A stretch of DNA of 64,000 nt from the NCBI GenBank assembly GCA_903842455.1, contig CAIMLX010000024.1:1-64000 (forward strand), written 5' to 3'. The position numbers and the translations under genes were made by a program. Numbering within the stretch: position 1 is the stretch's first letter; every line of letters begins with the position of its first letter. The DNA comes from an uncultured Hyphomicrobiales bacterium (GTDB taxonomy: Bacteria; Pseudomonadota; Alphaproteobacteria; Rhizobiales; Devosiaceae). Of the stretch, positions 28,594-37,930 are shown one piece after another. The notes under the pieces were generated by a model, which had not been told where the DNA came from, did not search any database, and was given only the letters and a program-made list of their open reading frames with translations.

Positions 28594-28713
28594 CGGTAGT
28601 CTCCTCAACAGTCGCCCGCCGCTCTCGCGCCGGCACTCTAGGGAGAGCACCGGCGGGCCGCAAGCTCGCGGATGAACGGCTACTGACCGCTCGATGAACG
28701 GCTGCTGAACCGG

Positions 28714-30252
28714 TCAGGACTCGAGAAGCTTGAGGGTTAACGCAATGAGAACCGCCGCCCCAAGCCAGAAGGTCGCGACCCACATGAAGCGGTTGAAGCG
28801 GGTGGCCGGCGAGCGCTTCTGCCGGTCGTAGTCGTCGAGGGCGATCTCGGCCTTGTCGATGATCGCCGGGAGGCGGCCCATGGTTTCGACTGCGGTGTCG
28901 AAGTGCTCCTTCAGCGCCTCCAGCCGGCCGAGGGGACCGGCGGCGCGGCGGACCCATTCGGCCACGATCGGCTCCGAGAGGGTCCAGATGTCGAGGTCTG
29001 GATCGACATTGCGGGCGACGCCCTCGACCAGCACCATGGATTTCTGCAGCAGGATCAGCTCGGGCCGGGTCCGCATCTCGAACAGTTCGGTGGTGGCGAA
29101 CAGCTGGCCGAGCACCTTGGCCATCGAGATATCGGAGACGCGGCGGCCATGCTGCGGCTCGCCGATGGCGCGCAGCGCCAGCGCGAACTCGTCGACCGAC
29201 TGGTGCTTCGGCACGTAGCCGATCTCGAAGTGGCGCTCGGCGATCAGCCGGTAGTTGCGGGTGATGAAGCCGTAGAGGATTTCGGCGAGGAAGCGCCGCT
29301 CGCGCTTGCCGATGCGGCCCATGATGCCGAAATCGACGGCGACGACGCCATTGGTTTTGGGGTCGGCGAACAGGTTGCCGGGGTGCAGATCGGCGTGGAA
29401 GAAGCCGTCGCGGATGGTGTGGCGCAGGAAGTTCTGCAACAGGTTCGACGCCAGCGTCTTGCGGTCGATGCCGGCGGCGTCGATCGCCGCGAGGTCGCGG
29501 ATCGGAATGCCGTCGACCCAGCTCGTGGTGAGCACGGTGCCCGAAGTCTGGTCCCACATCACCTTGGGGATGGCGAAGCCGGTATCGCCCTTGGTGTTCT
29601 CGGTTATCTCCGAGATGGCGGCGGCTTCCATGCGGAGGTCGAGCTCCAGCCGGGCCGAACGGTCCAGGATCCCTACGATCTCGATGGGGCGCAGCCGCCT
29701 GAGCCGCGGCACCAGGGCCTCGGCGAGCCGGGCGCCGGCGTACTGGCTCTCAATATCGGCGCGGAAGCGCTCGTGGATGCCGGGGCGCAGCAGCTTGACC
29801 GCCACGGTCCGGCTGCCGTCCTCGTCGACGAGGGTTGCCCGGTGCACCTGCGCGATCGAGGCGGCGGCGATGGGCGGGGAAAGGTTGGTGAGGGCGGCGG
29901 CCTTGTCGCCGAGCGCTTCGACCAGCATGCCGGGGACGAGGGCCGCATCGAACGGGTCCATCTTGTCCTGAAGCACTGCAAGGTCGGCGGCGATCTGGAT
30001 GCCGACAATGTCGGCACGGGTGGCGAGGGTCTGGCCGATCTTCACGTAGGTGGGCCCAAGCCGGTGGAGCGCCCGGCTGAGCCGCTCGGCGCGGCCGCTG
30101 CCCCGCACGTCGGAACGCTCGAACAGCCGGCCGAAGCGCACGCCGGCGCGCATTACCGGCGGCAGCGCGTCGTTGTCGGCCAGCGACAGGGCCCCTTCGC
30201 GCGCCAGGATGAAACCGGCACGGGCGAGACGGAAGAAGGCGCCGATTCCCAT
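28714..30252 (-). CDS. ubiB: ubiquinone biosynthesis protein UbiB (ABC1/ADCK atypical kinase)
   Basis: This 512-residue UbiB supports coenzyme Q assembly, probably by ATPase activity on the UbiE/F/G/H/I complex. Family motifs: RALHRLGPTYVKIGQTLATR near 65-85 (KxGQ), SIAQVHRA, VAVKLLRPGI with the ATP-binding Lys, and DGFFHADLHPGNLFADP near 285. Two hydrophobic C-terminal segments (FMWVATFWLGAAVLIALTL) anchor it to the membrane. It follows ubiE by 5 bases, an operon typical for the order. Confidence 0.95.
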   Translation of the reverse strand: MGIGAFFRLARAGFILAREGALSLADNDALPPVMRAGVRFGRLFERSDVRGSGRAERLSRALHRLGPTYVKIGQTLATRADIVGIQIAADLAVLQDKMDPFDAALVPGMLVEALGDKAAALTNLSPPIAAASIAQVHRATLVDEDGSRTVAVKLLRPGIHERFRADIESQYAGARLAEALVPRLRRLRPIEIVGILDRSARLELDLRMEAAAISEITENTKGDTGFAIPKVMWDQTSGTVLTTSWVDGIPIRDLAAIDAAGIDRKTLASNLLQNFLRHTIRDGFFHADLHPGNLFADPKTNGVVAVDFGIMGRIGKRERRFLAEILYGFITRNYRLIAERHFEIGYVPKHQSVDEFALALRAIGEPQHGRRVSDISMAKVLGQLFATTELFEMRTRPELILLQKSMVLVEGVARNVDPDLDIWTLSEPIVAEWVRRAAGPLGRLEALKEHFDTAVETMGRLPAIIDKAEIALDDYDRQKRSPATRFNRFMWVATFWLGAAVLIALTLKLLES

Positions 30253-30257
30253 CGCTG

Positions 30258-31013
30258 TCAGAGCTTCCAGGCCGCGTGAAGCGCGGCGATATTGCCGGAA
30301 TAGGCAGTGTGGGTGACGCGCTTGAACCCTGCGGCGCCGATCATCTGGGTGAAGCGCTCGGGGGTGGGAAACTTGCGGATCGATTCCACCAGGTACTGGT
30401 AGGGCTGCGCATCGCCGGTGACGGCGCGGCCGATGGGCGGGATGAGGTTGTCGGAGAACAGCTTGTAGACCTGCGACAGGACGGGGGCATCGACGTGGCT
30501 GAACTCGAGGACGAGGAGCCTGCCGCCGCGCTTCAGCACACGGTGGGCTTCGCTCAGCGCCTTGTCGATGCGCGGCACGTTCCGGATGCCGAAGGCGATG
30601 GTGTAGGCGTCGAAGCTCTCGTCGGCGAAGGGCAGCTCTTCGGCGTTGGCGACGACGAAATTGGCCTGCTGCGGGAAGCGCCACGTCTTCGCCCGCTCGG
30701 CGCCGACCGCCAGCATGTCGGCGTTGATATCGGACACCGTGACTTCGGCGAAGCCGACGGAGGCGTTGACGATGCGCTCGGCGACGTCGCCGGTGCCGCC
30801 CGCCATGTCGAGCACGCGATACGGTACCGAACCGGACTTGGGCGGCGCCAGCTTTGCCACCATTGCGTCCTTCCAGACGCGATGGATGCCGCCGCTCATC
30901 AGGTCGTTCATCAGGTCGTAGCGCGAGGCGACCTTGTGGAACACGTCATCGACCATGCCCTGCTTGGCTTCGATGGCGACGGTCTGCTCGCCGAAATGCG
31001 TGGTCTCGCCCAT
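30258..31013 (-). CDS. ubiE: ubiquinone/menaquinone C-methyltransferase UbiE
   Basis: This 251-residue SAM-dependent enzyme methylates the benzoquinol ring during ubiquinone synthesis. The SAM motif [15 protein letters not shown] lies near residue 68. Diagnostic UbiE signatures are [25 protein letters not shown] at the N-terminus and [28 protein letters not shown] in the middle. It is the first gene of the leftward ubiE-ubiB block and is divergent from mutM across a repeat-rich gap. Confidence 0.96.
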   Translation of the reverse strand: MGETTHFGEQTVAIEAKQGMVDDVFHKVASRYDLMNDLMSGGIHRVWKDAMVAKLAPPKSGSVPYRVLDMAGGTGDVAERIVNASVGFAEVTVSDINADMLAVGAERAKTWRFPQQANFVVANAEELPFADESFDAYTIAFGIRNVPRIDKALSEAHRVLKRGGRLLVLEFSHVDAPVLSQVYKLFSDNLIPPIGRAVTGDAQPYQYLVESIRKFPTPERFTQMIGAAGFKRVTHTAYSGNIAALHAAWKL

Positions 31014-31149
31014 GCTGCGGTCTCCGGATTGCGCGGGTTATAGCGGAGAGGGGTGCAGGTTGCCATGTGCAATGGCGGCGCAGGGTTGACGGGTTGTGCT
31101 CGTGGCATGACCTCACCGGGCTTTGCCTGGTCGCTTGCTCCCAGCGCCG

Positions 31150-31380
31150 CGAGTATCCCCGTAGGGAAGGGCAATCGCCAATGGCGATTGGCCGCCGACT
31201 ACCTCCCGCCCTTGCGGGGGAGGTAGCGTCGCTAGGAGCGACAGCGACGTAGCAAAGCTAGGAGGGGGGTATGGCCGAGGGTGGGCCCCCATCGTACCTC
31301 GGCGAAACCCCCACCTTACCTCTCGCTAAGGCGCTTCCGCGCCTAAGCTTCGGTACCCTCCCCGCAAGGGGGAGGGTGGC
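31150..31380 (+). repeat. cluster of GC-rich hairpin repeats, family D
   Basis: The 483-base gap between ubiE and mutM holds no gene. It contains two strong hairpins: CTACCTCCC (31199-31207) with GGGAGGTAG (31218-31226), and ACCCTCCCC (31355-31363) with GGGGAGGGT (31369-31377). Between them GCGTCGCTAGGAGCGACAGC and CGCTAAGGCGCTTCCGCGCC add further stems. The two halves look like inverted relatives of one unit. They resemble the intergenic palindromes elsewhere in the window in style but not in sequence. Confidence 0.6.
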
Positions 31381-31496
31381 CAGTGGCCCGAAGCGGACCA
31401 TAGGCGATAGACTTGGGGTCGACAAACCCTGACAGCGGGTGCCGCTTGCGTCGGCTATGCAGGGCGGCCACATATGGTCCTCGAAAGGACTACCCC

Positions 31497-32378
31497 ATGC
31501 CGGAGCTGCCCGAAGTCGAAACCGTCCGTCGCGGGCTTGAGCCCTATGTGACGGGCGCGCGCATCGACACGGTGACGCTGAACCGCAAGGACCTGCGGTT
31601 TCCGTTTCCGGATGGGTTCGCCGAGGCGCTCGCGGGCGCGACGATCGAGAGTACGGCGCGGCGGGCGAAGTACCTGCTGTTCCGGCTGTCGACGGGCAAG
31701 ACCTGGCTGAGCCACCTGGGGATGACCGGTACGTGGCGGTTCGAGGACTTCAAGTTCAAGGAGCCGTCGCGCTACAACGAGCCGACCGAGGACCGGAAGC
31801 ATGACCACCTGGTGCTCGAACTGACCCATCCGGTGCATGGGCAGATGCAGCTCATCTACAATGATGCGCGGCGCTTCGGCTTCATGGACCTGTTCGGCGA
31901 CGACTCCGAGTCTGCCTATCTCAACGAGCTCGGGCCGGAGCCGCTCTCCAACGCGTTCAACGCCGCCGAAATGGCGGAGCGTTTCAAGGGCAAGAAGGCG
32001 CCGATGAAGGCGGCGCTGCTCGACCAGCGCGTCGTGGCGGGGCTGGGCAACATCTATGTCAGCGAGGCGCTGCACCGCGCCCATATCCGGCCTGACCTGG
32101 CGGCGGCAAAGCTGGTGCTGAAATCCGGGGCGCCTTCCAAGCGCCTCGAGGACCTGGCCGACGGGGTCCGCACCGTGCTGATCGAGGCGATCGACGCCGG
32201 GGGATCAACGCTGCGGGACTTTCGTGCCGCCGATGGCAATTCGGGCTACTTCCAGCACCGGTTTGCCGTCTACGACCGCGAAGGCGAGCCCTGCCCTACT
32301 CCGGGCTGCAAGGGTGTGATAAAGCGTATCGTGCAATCGGGACGCTCCACGTTCTTTTGTCCGGGGTGCCAGCACTAG
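31497..32378 (+). CDS. mutM: formamidopyrimidine-DNA glycosylase
   Basis: This 293-residue bifunctional glycosylase/AP lyase removes 8-oxoguanine. The N-terminal [13 protein letters not shown] includes the catalytic Pro and Glu. The helix-two-turn-helix has [12 protein letters not shown], and the C-terminal zinc finger is [27 protein letters not shown]. The ATG at 31497 has AAGGA before it, so longer upstream readings are not needed. It precedes rpsT and dnaA, an order common in the group. Confidence 0.97.
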   Translation: MPELPEVETVRRGLEPYVTGARIDTVTLNRKDLRFPFPDGFAEALAGATIESTARRAKYLLFRLSTGKTWLSHLGMTGTWRFEDFKFKEPSRYNEPTEDRKHDHLVLELTHPVHGQMQLIYNDARRFGFMDLFGDDSESAYLNELGPEPLSNAFNAAEMAERFKGKKAPMKAALLDQRVVAGLGNIYVSEALHRAHIRPDLAAAKLVLKSGAPSKRLEDLADGVRTVLIEAIDAGGSTLRDFRAADGNSGYFQHRFAVYDREGEPCPTPGCKGVIKRIVQSGRSTFFCPGCQH

Positions 32379-32405
32379 GCTTCGGCCCGCCGGCCGTGAA
32401 TCCGG

Positions 32406-32434
32406 TTGACGTCACCGGGCCTTCACACTATACA
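32406..32434 (+). promoter_or_regulatory. sigma70-type promoter for rpsT
   Basis: TTGACG (32406-32411) and TATACA (32429-32434) are separated by exactly 17 bases. Initiation near 32441 would leave a leader of about 93 bases before rpsT. It is one of the best promoter matches in the window, fitting a highly expressed ribosomal protein gene. Confidence 0.7.
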
Positions 32435-32533
32435 GCGCCCACCTTGGCGGCCCGGTGCCGCCGATTTAATTTCATCGCCCGTGGGTGCGGCTCAAAAGGC
32501 TGCACCATTGGGTTGAAGCGCCAAGAGGATTTC

Positions 32534-32800
32534 ATGGCCAATACGCCTTCTGCCAAAAAGGCCACCCGCAAGATCGCGGCTCGCACCGAGGTCAACAAGT
32601 CGCGTCGTTCGCGCATGCGCACCTTCATCCGCAAGGTTGAAGAGGCCATCACCGGCGGCGACCACAAGGTAGCCGTCGAGGCGCTGAAGGCCGCAGGGCC
32701 CGAGATCGCCCGCGCCTCGCAGAAGGGCATCGTCCACGCCAACGTGGCCGCCCGCAAGGTCAGCCGGCTGAACGCCCGCGTGAAGGCCCTCCAGGCCTGA
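32534..32800 (+). CDS. rpsT: 30S ribosomal protein S20
   Basis: An 88-residue, very basic S20 that binds 16S rRNA early in assembly. [38 protein letters not shown] and the C-terminal [22 protein letters not shown] match the family. AGAGGAT precedes the ATG. It has its own promoter upstream and a clear intrinsic terminator 38 bases downstream. Confidence 0.97.
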   Translation: MANTPSAKKATRKIAARTEVNKSRRSRMRTFIRKVEEAITGGDHKVAVEALKAAGPEIARASQKGIVHANVAARKVSRLNARVKALQA

Positions 32801-32837
32801 TCCAGACCCGATAATCCGGCAAGATACCGGGTTGACG

Positions 32838-32865
32838 AAGGCTCCCTTTCGGGAGCCTTTTTGTT
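32838..32865 (+). terminator. intrinsic terminator after rpsT
   Basis: AAGGCTCCC (32838-32846) and GGGAGCCTTT (32851-32860) enclose a TTTC loop and run into a T-rich tract. It ends the monocistronic rpsT transcript before the dnaA region. Confidence 0.92.
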
Positions 32866-33583
32866 TGTCCGATGCGTGGGACGCTGAGGACGCCTGTTGG
32901 CGGAGGCCAGTCCGCGGCGGCTTGCTGCCGTTCCGTTTTGGGTCAGCACGTGTGACAGGAATGCGACACGATTGTGTCGAGTTATCAACCGCCCGAAGGC
33001 CAGTGTTTCCGGGGCTTTGAAGCGGAGTGTCATCAGAATTTCATTCGCAATTTTGGAAAGAATTGTCTCGAAAGTGACGAGACTCCTACCCTGCGTTAAC
33101 GCTTTGGAAATCCCGGGAACAACCGATTCCCCCTTGAGTCACAGGGCCTTGGTTTTGAGGCTCGGCAGGAGGGCTCCGGGAAGGAAACACCAAAGGTCAG
33201 AGTCAAGCCCCCCACAGCTAAAAACCCCCGTTGATTGGCTGAAACCAGCCCTCTAAGATGGGTTCATCGCTGAGGACAAACGGCGCCAGACCGGGTCCAG
33301 GCGAAGTTAAAAACAGAACGTATGCTGACCGAGATCGTGGCCAGACGGACATGACAAGAAGGCCTGCAATCTTGGGAAACCTGGTAAGAGTTCGGGGTTT
33401 TTGGCTTTCTGCCGAAGATCCCACCGACTTCAAGTAACGGGTCGGCGCGAGGACCGCGTCATCGGTCCTTATCTTGTAACAATTTGAGTTTGCGTACCGG
33501 GGCAGTAGCCGCGGACTGAGTACGTTTGCCCGCGAGAACGGGCGACAGTTGGCGAAGCCGTGCCCAGAAAAGGGCGGCCGCTC
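32866..33583 (+). other. long dnaA upstream region
   Basis: About 718 bases without a supportable gene. The part from roughly 33010 to 33500 looks less GC-rich than the surroundings. I find no good DnaA box; the nearest, TTATCAACC around 32987 and TTATCTTGT around 33469, differ from the consensus at several positions. A 7-bp inverted repeat AGGACCG/CGGTCCT (33450-33456 and 33463-33469) lies just before dnaA and may be a regulatory site or leader hairpin. In many Hyphomicrobiales the origin is not at dnaA, so I do not call oriC here. Confidence 0.45.
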
Positions 33584-35155
33584 ATGACATGGATTGGGGC
33601 TGAAATCACGATGGCGACGAACGCGGCGGCGGGGCGTACCGAATGGAACTCGGGGGCTGAGGCAGCAAGGAGCTTGGTATCGAAGGGGGGACAGACTTTC
33701 ATGGGCCACGATGGCAAGGACGTTTCCACCCGCGACCTGTTCCAGCGGGTGCGGGCGCGTCTCCGCGCCGCCGTTGGCGAGGACGTGTTCAACTCGTGGT
33801 TCACCCGCCTCGAGCTCGAGGAAGTGGTCGATGACGTGGTGCACGTCTCGGTGCCCACCCGTTTCCTTTGTTCGTGGGTGCAGTCCAACTACGGCGAGAA
33901 GATCCTCGGGGCCTTCCAGGCGGAGCTGCCGGCGACCGGCCGCGTGCACATGACTGTCCGCGTCAACGGCCAAGCCCGGCCGACGCTGCAGAAGGCCGAG
34001 ATCGTCCCCGTCATCGTCACCGCGGTGGAAGCCGCAACCATTCCCCCGGCAGGGCGGATTACCCGCGATCCGATGCCGGCCCCCGGCGCGGCGCCGCGCG
34101 GCGATGCGCTTTCGGGTTCGGCGCTCGACGCCAAGATGACTTTCGACAGCTTCGTCACCGGCCAATCGAACGAAATGGCGCTGCAGGTCGCCCGGCAGGT
34201 GGCGAGCGCGGTGCTCAACAACACTGTCAGCTTCAACCCGGTCTATATCCATTCGAGCGTCGGGCTGGGCAAGTCGCACCTGCTCAACGCGATCGGCTGG
34301 GCCGCCGCCGCCAGCGGTGAAGCCAAGAACATCGTCTACCTGACGGCCGACCACTTCATGTACCACTTCATCAATGCGGTGCAGCGCCAGTCGGCGCTCG
34401 GCTTCAAGGAGTGGCTGCGCCGGGTCGACCTGCTGCTGATCGACGACATGCAGTTCCTGCAGGGGAAATCGGCCACCGAGTTCGGCCATACGCTGGGCAC
34501 GCTGCTGACGGGCGCCAAGCAGGTGGTATGCGCCGGCGATGCAGCACCCCGCGACCTCGAAATGCTCGACGAGCGGGTGCGCTCGCGCCTCTCGGGCGGC
34601 CTCGTGGTGGGCATCAATCCGCTCGACCTCGAATTGCGCAAGGCGATCGTCACGCGTCGCGCCGAGCAGGCCAGCGCCCGCTTCTCGGACGCCCACTTCA
34701 CGCCCTCGGTCATCGACTATGTCGCCCGCGTCGTGGTGAGCCATGGCCGCGATCTCGATGGCGCGGTCAACCGGCTGCTGGCGGCCAACCAGCTGACCAA
34801 GGAGCCGATCACCGTCCAGCTGGCCGAGCGGACGCTCGCCGACCTGGTGCGGTCGCGCGATACCCGCCGGGTGCGGATCGAGGATATCCTCCGCATCGTG
34901 TCGCGCCACTACAAGGTGCCGCGCAACGACCTGCTCAGTTCGCGCCGCTCGCGCGACGTGGTCCGGCCGCGCCAGATCGCCATGTATCTGGCCAAGTCGC
35001 TGACCTCGCGTTCGCTGCCCGAGATCGGCAGGCGGTTCGGCGGTCGCGATCACACAACGGTTCTGCACTCGGTCCGCAAGGTCGAGCAGATGATCAAGGA
35101 CGATGGCGACCTTGCCCAGGAAATCGAGCTGCTGAAGCGCATGCTCGAGGAGTGA
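33584..35155 (+). CDS. dnaA: chromosomal replication initiator DnaA
   Basis: This 523-residue AAA+ protein opens the replication origin. Domain I begins around residue 45 ([22 protein letters not shown]). The AAA+ domain has Walker [15 protein letters not shown] near 226 and Walker [14 protein letters not shown] near 283. Domain IV carries the DNA-binding signature [25 protein letters not shown] near 475-498. The first 40 residues are a poorly conserved extension. ATG codons at 33611 and 33701 (the latter after a G-run) and a GTG at 33560 are alternative starts, so the 5' end is uncertain. Confidence 0.96.
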   Translation: MTWIGAEITMATNAAAGRTEWNSGAEAARSLVSKGGQTFMGHDGKDVSTRDLFQRVRARLRAAVGEDVFNSWFTRLELEEVVDDVVHVSVPTRFLCSWVQSNYGEKILGAFQAELPATGRVHMTVRVNGQARPTLQKAEIVPVIVTAVEAATIPPAGRITRDPMPAPGAAPRGDALSGSALDAKMTFDSFVTGQSNEMALQVARQVASAVLNNTVSFNPVYIHSSVGLGKSHLLNAIGWAAAASGEAKNIVYLTADHFMYHFINAVQRQSALGFKEWLRRVDLLLIDDMQFLQGKSATEFGHTLGTLLTGAKQVVCAGDAAPRDLEMLDERVRSRLSGGLVVGINPLDLELRKAIVTRRAEQASARFSDAHFTPSVIDYVARVVVSHGRDLDGAVNRLLAANQLTKEPITVQLAERTLADLVRSRDTRRVRIEDILRIVSRHYKVPRNDLLSSRRSRDVVRPRQIAMYLAKSLTSRSLPEIGRRFGGRDHTTVLHSVRKVEQMIKDDGDLAQEIELLKRMLEE

Positions 35156-35252
35156 AACTCGAATTCGGGTGCCGGGCCAGTCGCCCGGCGCCCAATGTGT
35201 TCGGCCCCAGTCGGGTCGATGTAGTGCCAAGTTGCGTCGTTAGGAAAAGTCA

Positions 35253-35444
35253 GTGTTGAAACCGCGTGTGTTGCTGCGGTTGCGTTCGGGCCTAAAGCGG
35301 CTCGACCTGCGCAGCAGTGCCGCCCCCAAGGCCGAGCCGGCCGACCGGGCGTGGCACGAGATGTTGCAACGGCTCGATGCCGAGGAGGCCGAGCGCCGGG
35401 TGGATGCAATCGCCCGTCAGCTCGACGCCGCACTCGACCGGTAG
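35253..35444 (+). CDS. possible small protein between dnaA and dnaN
   Basis: A 63-residue reading frame from a TTG codon, strongly charged and probably helical (RAWHEMLQRLDAEEAERRVDAIARQLDAALDR). I do not recognise it. There is no convincing ribosome binding site, and GC-rich DNA often leaves such frames open by chance. It is the only forward candidate in the 485-base dnaA-dnaN gap, which otherwise holds a family E repeat at 35560-35608. Confidence 0.3.
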   Translation: MLKPRVLLRLRSGLKRLDLRSSAAPKAEPADRAWHEMLQRLDAEEAERRVDAIARQLDAALDR

Positions 35445-35559
35445 GGTTGCCGGGGTGCAAAGCCCTGGGGAACGTGACCGCTGCGGCGGCCGCGCCACTT
35501 GCGTTTTCGCCGCGCGCTTGCAAATGTCCAACCACGGTCAGACCGGGGTAATTTCACGG

Positions 35560-35608
35560 TTGTCGCGCTTTCGAAGCAGAAAAGTCTCCGACTTTTCCTC
35601 GCAGCGCC
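35560..35608 (+). repeat. short inverted-repeat element, family E copy 2
   Basis: TTGTCGCGCTTTCGAAGCAG, then AAAAGTCTCCGACTTTTCC and GCAGCGC. It aligns closely with 24653-24702 (same TTGTCGCGCTTTCG start, AAGTCT and TTTTCC) and has an internal AAAAGTC/GACTTTT hairpin. It lies about 35 bases before dnaN. Confidence 0.6.
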
Positions 35609-35640
35609 CAGGACCGTCCGCCGCAGGGGTTAGTGGGTAA

Positions 35641-36765
35641 ATGAAAGTCACTCTGGAGCGCAACCATCTGCTCAAGTCGCTGAGCCACGTGCATCGCGTG
35701 GTGGAGCGGCGCAACACCTACCCGATCCTTGCCAACGTGCTGCTTAAGGCCGCCGATGGCGCGCTCGACCTGCGGGCCACCGACCTCGACATCGAGGTGA
35801 CCGAAAGCGTGCCGGCGATGGTCGGCCAGTCGGGCACCACCACGGTGCCGGCGCATACGCTCTACGAGATCGTCCGCAAGCTGGCCGATGGCGCCGAAGT
35901 GCGGCTCGAGAACGAGGGGACGGAGCAATTGCTGGTCACCTCTGGCCGCTCGCGCTTTCACCTTGCGTGCCTGTCGCCGGATTCGTTTCCGGATCTCAAG
36001 TCCGGCAGCTTTACCCATACCTTCCAGATCGGCGCATCGGTGCTGCGCGAACTGATCGAGCGCACCCAGTTCGCCATCTCGAACGAAGAGACGCGGTACT
36101 ATCTCAACGGCATCTACCTGCACACGCTGGAGGTGAACGGCGAGCCGACGCTGCGCGCCGTGGCCACCGACGGCCACCGCATGGCGCGCGCCGAAGCCAC
36201 TGCGCCGGCCGGGGCCAAGGGCATGCCGGGCATCATCGTGCCCAAGAAGACCGTCTCCGAAGTGCAGAAGCTGCTCGACGGCGCCGATGCCGAAGCCGAG
36301 GTGCAGGTCGAGGTCTCGGACACCAAGATCCGCATCACGCTGGGCTCGGTGGTGCTGCTGTCGAAGCTCATCGAGGGGACGTTCCCCGACTACGAGCGCG
36401 TGACGCCCAAGAACAATGACAAGGAAATGCAGGTCGACAAGGCGAGCTTCGCCACGGCCGTCGACCGCGTCTCGACGATCGCGTCCGATCGCGGCGGCAA
36501 GGCGGTGAAGCTGTCGATGAAGGAAGGCCAGCTCGAGCTCAGCGTCACCAATCCCGACCACGGCACGGCGAGCGAGGAGATTGCAGTCGAGTTTGAGCCC
36601 GAGAGCTTCGAGATCGGCTTCAACGCCCGCTACCTGCTCGACATCATCGGGCAGATCCGCTCCGAGAACGCTGTGTTCCTGTTCAACGATGCCGGTTCGC
36701 CCACGCTGGTGCGCGAGAACGGCGACGCCAAGGCGCTCTATGTGCTGATGCCGATGCGGGTGTAG
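35641..36765 (+). CDS. dnaN: DNA polymerase III sliding clamp, beta subunit
   Basis: A 374-residue beta clamp that encircles DNA and tethers polymerase III. The family opening MKVTLERNHLLKSLSHVHRV is present. The clamp-fold segments RRNTYPILANVLLKA, RFHLACLSPDSFPDL, ATDGHRMARAEA and the C-terminal ALYVLMPMRV are diagnostic. Its stop codon shares one base with the recF GTG start, so dnaN and recF are coupled. Confidence 0.98.
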   Translation: MKVTLERNHLLKSLSHVHRVVERRNTYPILANVLLKAADGALDLRATDLDIEVTESVPAMVGQSGTTTVPAHTLYEIVRKLADGAEVRLENEGTEQLLVTSGRSRFHLACLSPDSFPDLKSGSFTHTFQIGASVLRELIERTQFAISNEETRYYLNGIYLHTLEVNGEPTLRAVATDGHRMARAEATAPAGAKGMPGIIVPKKTVSEVQKLLDGADAEAEVQVEVSDTKIRITLGSVVLLSKLIEGTFPDYERVTPKNNDKEMQVDKASFATAVDRVSTIASDRGGKAVKLSMKEGQLELSVTNPDHGTASEEIAVEFEPESFEIGFNARYLLDIIGQIRSENAVFLFNDAGSPTLVRENGDAKALYVLMPMRV

Positions 36766-37874
36766 TGCGCCCGCTTCGCCACCTCTCCCGGCTCCGCCTC
36801 AGCCAGTTCCGCAACTACGCCTCGGCTGCCCTCGATCTCGACGGGCGGCACCTGGTGCTGGTGGGACCGAACGGGGCGGGGAAGACCAACCTGCTCGAAG
36901 CGATCTCGCTGTTGTCGCCCGGCCGGGGGCTGCGGGGGGCGAGCTTCGACGAGGTCGGAGCACAGGGGTCGGACGGCAACTGGGCGGTGGCGGTGACGGT
37001 GGAAACGCCGGGCGGGCCTACCGATATCGGGACGGGGAGCAGCCCCGAAGGCGGGCGCCGCGTGCGGATCAACGGCGCCAACGCCAAGACCATCGAGGAG
37101 ATGAGCGCGTATCTGCGCGTGCTGTGGCTGACGCCGTCGATGGACGGATTGTTCACCGGGCCGGCCACCGATCGCCGGCGGTTCCTCGATCGGCTGGTGA
37201 CGACGCTGATCCCCGGGCACTCGGCCACCGTTTCCGACTACGAGAAGGCGATGCGGCAGCGCAACCGGCTGCTCGACGAGGATGCCGACCCCCGCTGGCT
37301 CGATGCGCTCGAGGCGCAGTTGGCAAGCCTCGCGGCGGCCGTGCACTTTGCCCGCGCCGATGCCATTGCCGACCTGCAGGCGCTGGCCGCGACCGAGCCG
37401 GGCACCGACTTCCCGTCGGCTCGCCTCGGCCTGACGCTGCTGTTCGCCGATCGGCCCGTGCCGGATGGTTCGGCCGACCTCGAGGAGACGCTGCGGGCGC
37501 TGTGGGCCTCGACCCGCGCGGTCGACCGCGCCGCCGGCCGGACACTGGCCGGGCCGCACCGGATCGACCTCGAAATCGTCCACGCGCAAAAGAACATGCC
37601 GGCGGCGCTGGGCTCGACCGGCGAGCAGAAGGCGCTGCTGATCGGGCTGATCCTCGCGCATGCGCGGCTGGTGAAGCGCACCACCGGCATCGCGCCGTTC
37701 CTGCTGCTCGACGAGATCGCCGCGCATCTCGATCCGGGCCGCCGCGCCGCGCTGTTCGTGGCGCTGGAGTCGCTCCAGACCCAGTGCTTCATGACCGGCA
37801 CCGACCCGATGCTGTTCGAGGCGCTGCGCGACGATGCGCAGCGGGTTACAGTGCGAGATGGGCGACTAAGCTAG
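36765..37874 (+). CDS. recF: DNA replication and repair protein RecF
   Basis: This 369-residue SMC-like ATPase helps load RecA at single-stranded gaps. Walker A is LVGPNGAGKTNLLEAI near residue 33, the signature region is ALGSTGEQKALLIGLILAHA near 285, and Walker B FLLLDEIAAHLD near 312. The N-terminal LRLSQFRNYASAALDL matches the family. The GTG start overlaps the dnaN stop by one base. The usual next gene gyrB is separated from it here by a reverse-strand deaminase gene. Confidence 0.95.
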   Translation: MRPLRHLSRLRLSQFRNYASAALDLDGRHLVLVGPNGAGKTNLLEAISLLSPGRGLRGASFDEVGAQGSDGNWAVAVTVETPGGPTDIGTGSSPEGGRRVRINGANAKTIEEMSAYLRVLWLTPSMDGLFTGPATDRRRFLDRLVTTLIPGHSATVSDYEKAMRQRNRLLDEDADPRWLDALEAQLASLAAAVHFARADAIADLQALAATEPGTDFPSARLGLTLLFADRPVPDGSADLEETLRALWASTRAVDRAAGRTLAGPHRIDLEIVHAQKNMPAALGSTGEQKALLIGLILAHARLVKRTTGIAPFLLLDEIAAHLDPGRRAALFVALESLQTQCFMTGTDPMLFEALRDDAQRVTVRDGRLS

Positions 37875-37876
37875 AC

Positions 37877-37930
37877 TTGTCGCCTTTCCGAACCGCAAGA
37901 CCGTTGCCACTTTTGCTGGAAACGCTCTAA
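37877..37930 (+). repeat. short repeat element, family E-like
   Basis: TTGTCGCCTTTCCGAACCGC followed by GTTGCCACTTTTGCTGGAA and ACGCTCTAA. The ends (TTGTCGC...TTTC and CGCTCT) match the elements at 24653-24702 and 35560-35608, but the middle differs. It lies between convergent recF and the deaminase gene. Confidence 0.45.

Noticed and set aside
32940-32960. Second parS site around CACGTG at about 32947
   Set aside because: Only the central hexamer matches; the flanking bases (GTCAG...TGACA) differ from the parS consensus at too many positions.
32866-33583. oriC upstream of dnaA
   Set aside because: No DnaA box close to TTATNCACA could be found, and in many Hyphomicrobiales the origin lies elsewhere. 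GC skew would be needed to decide.
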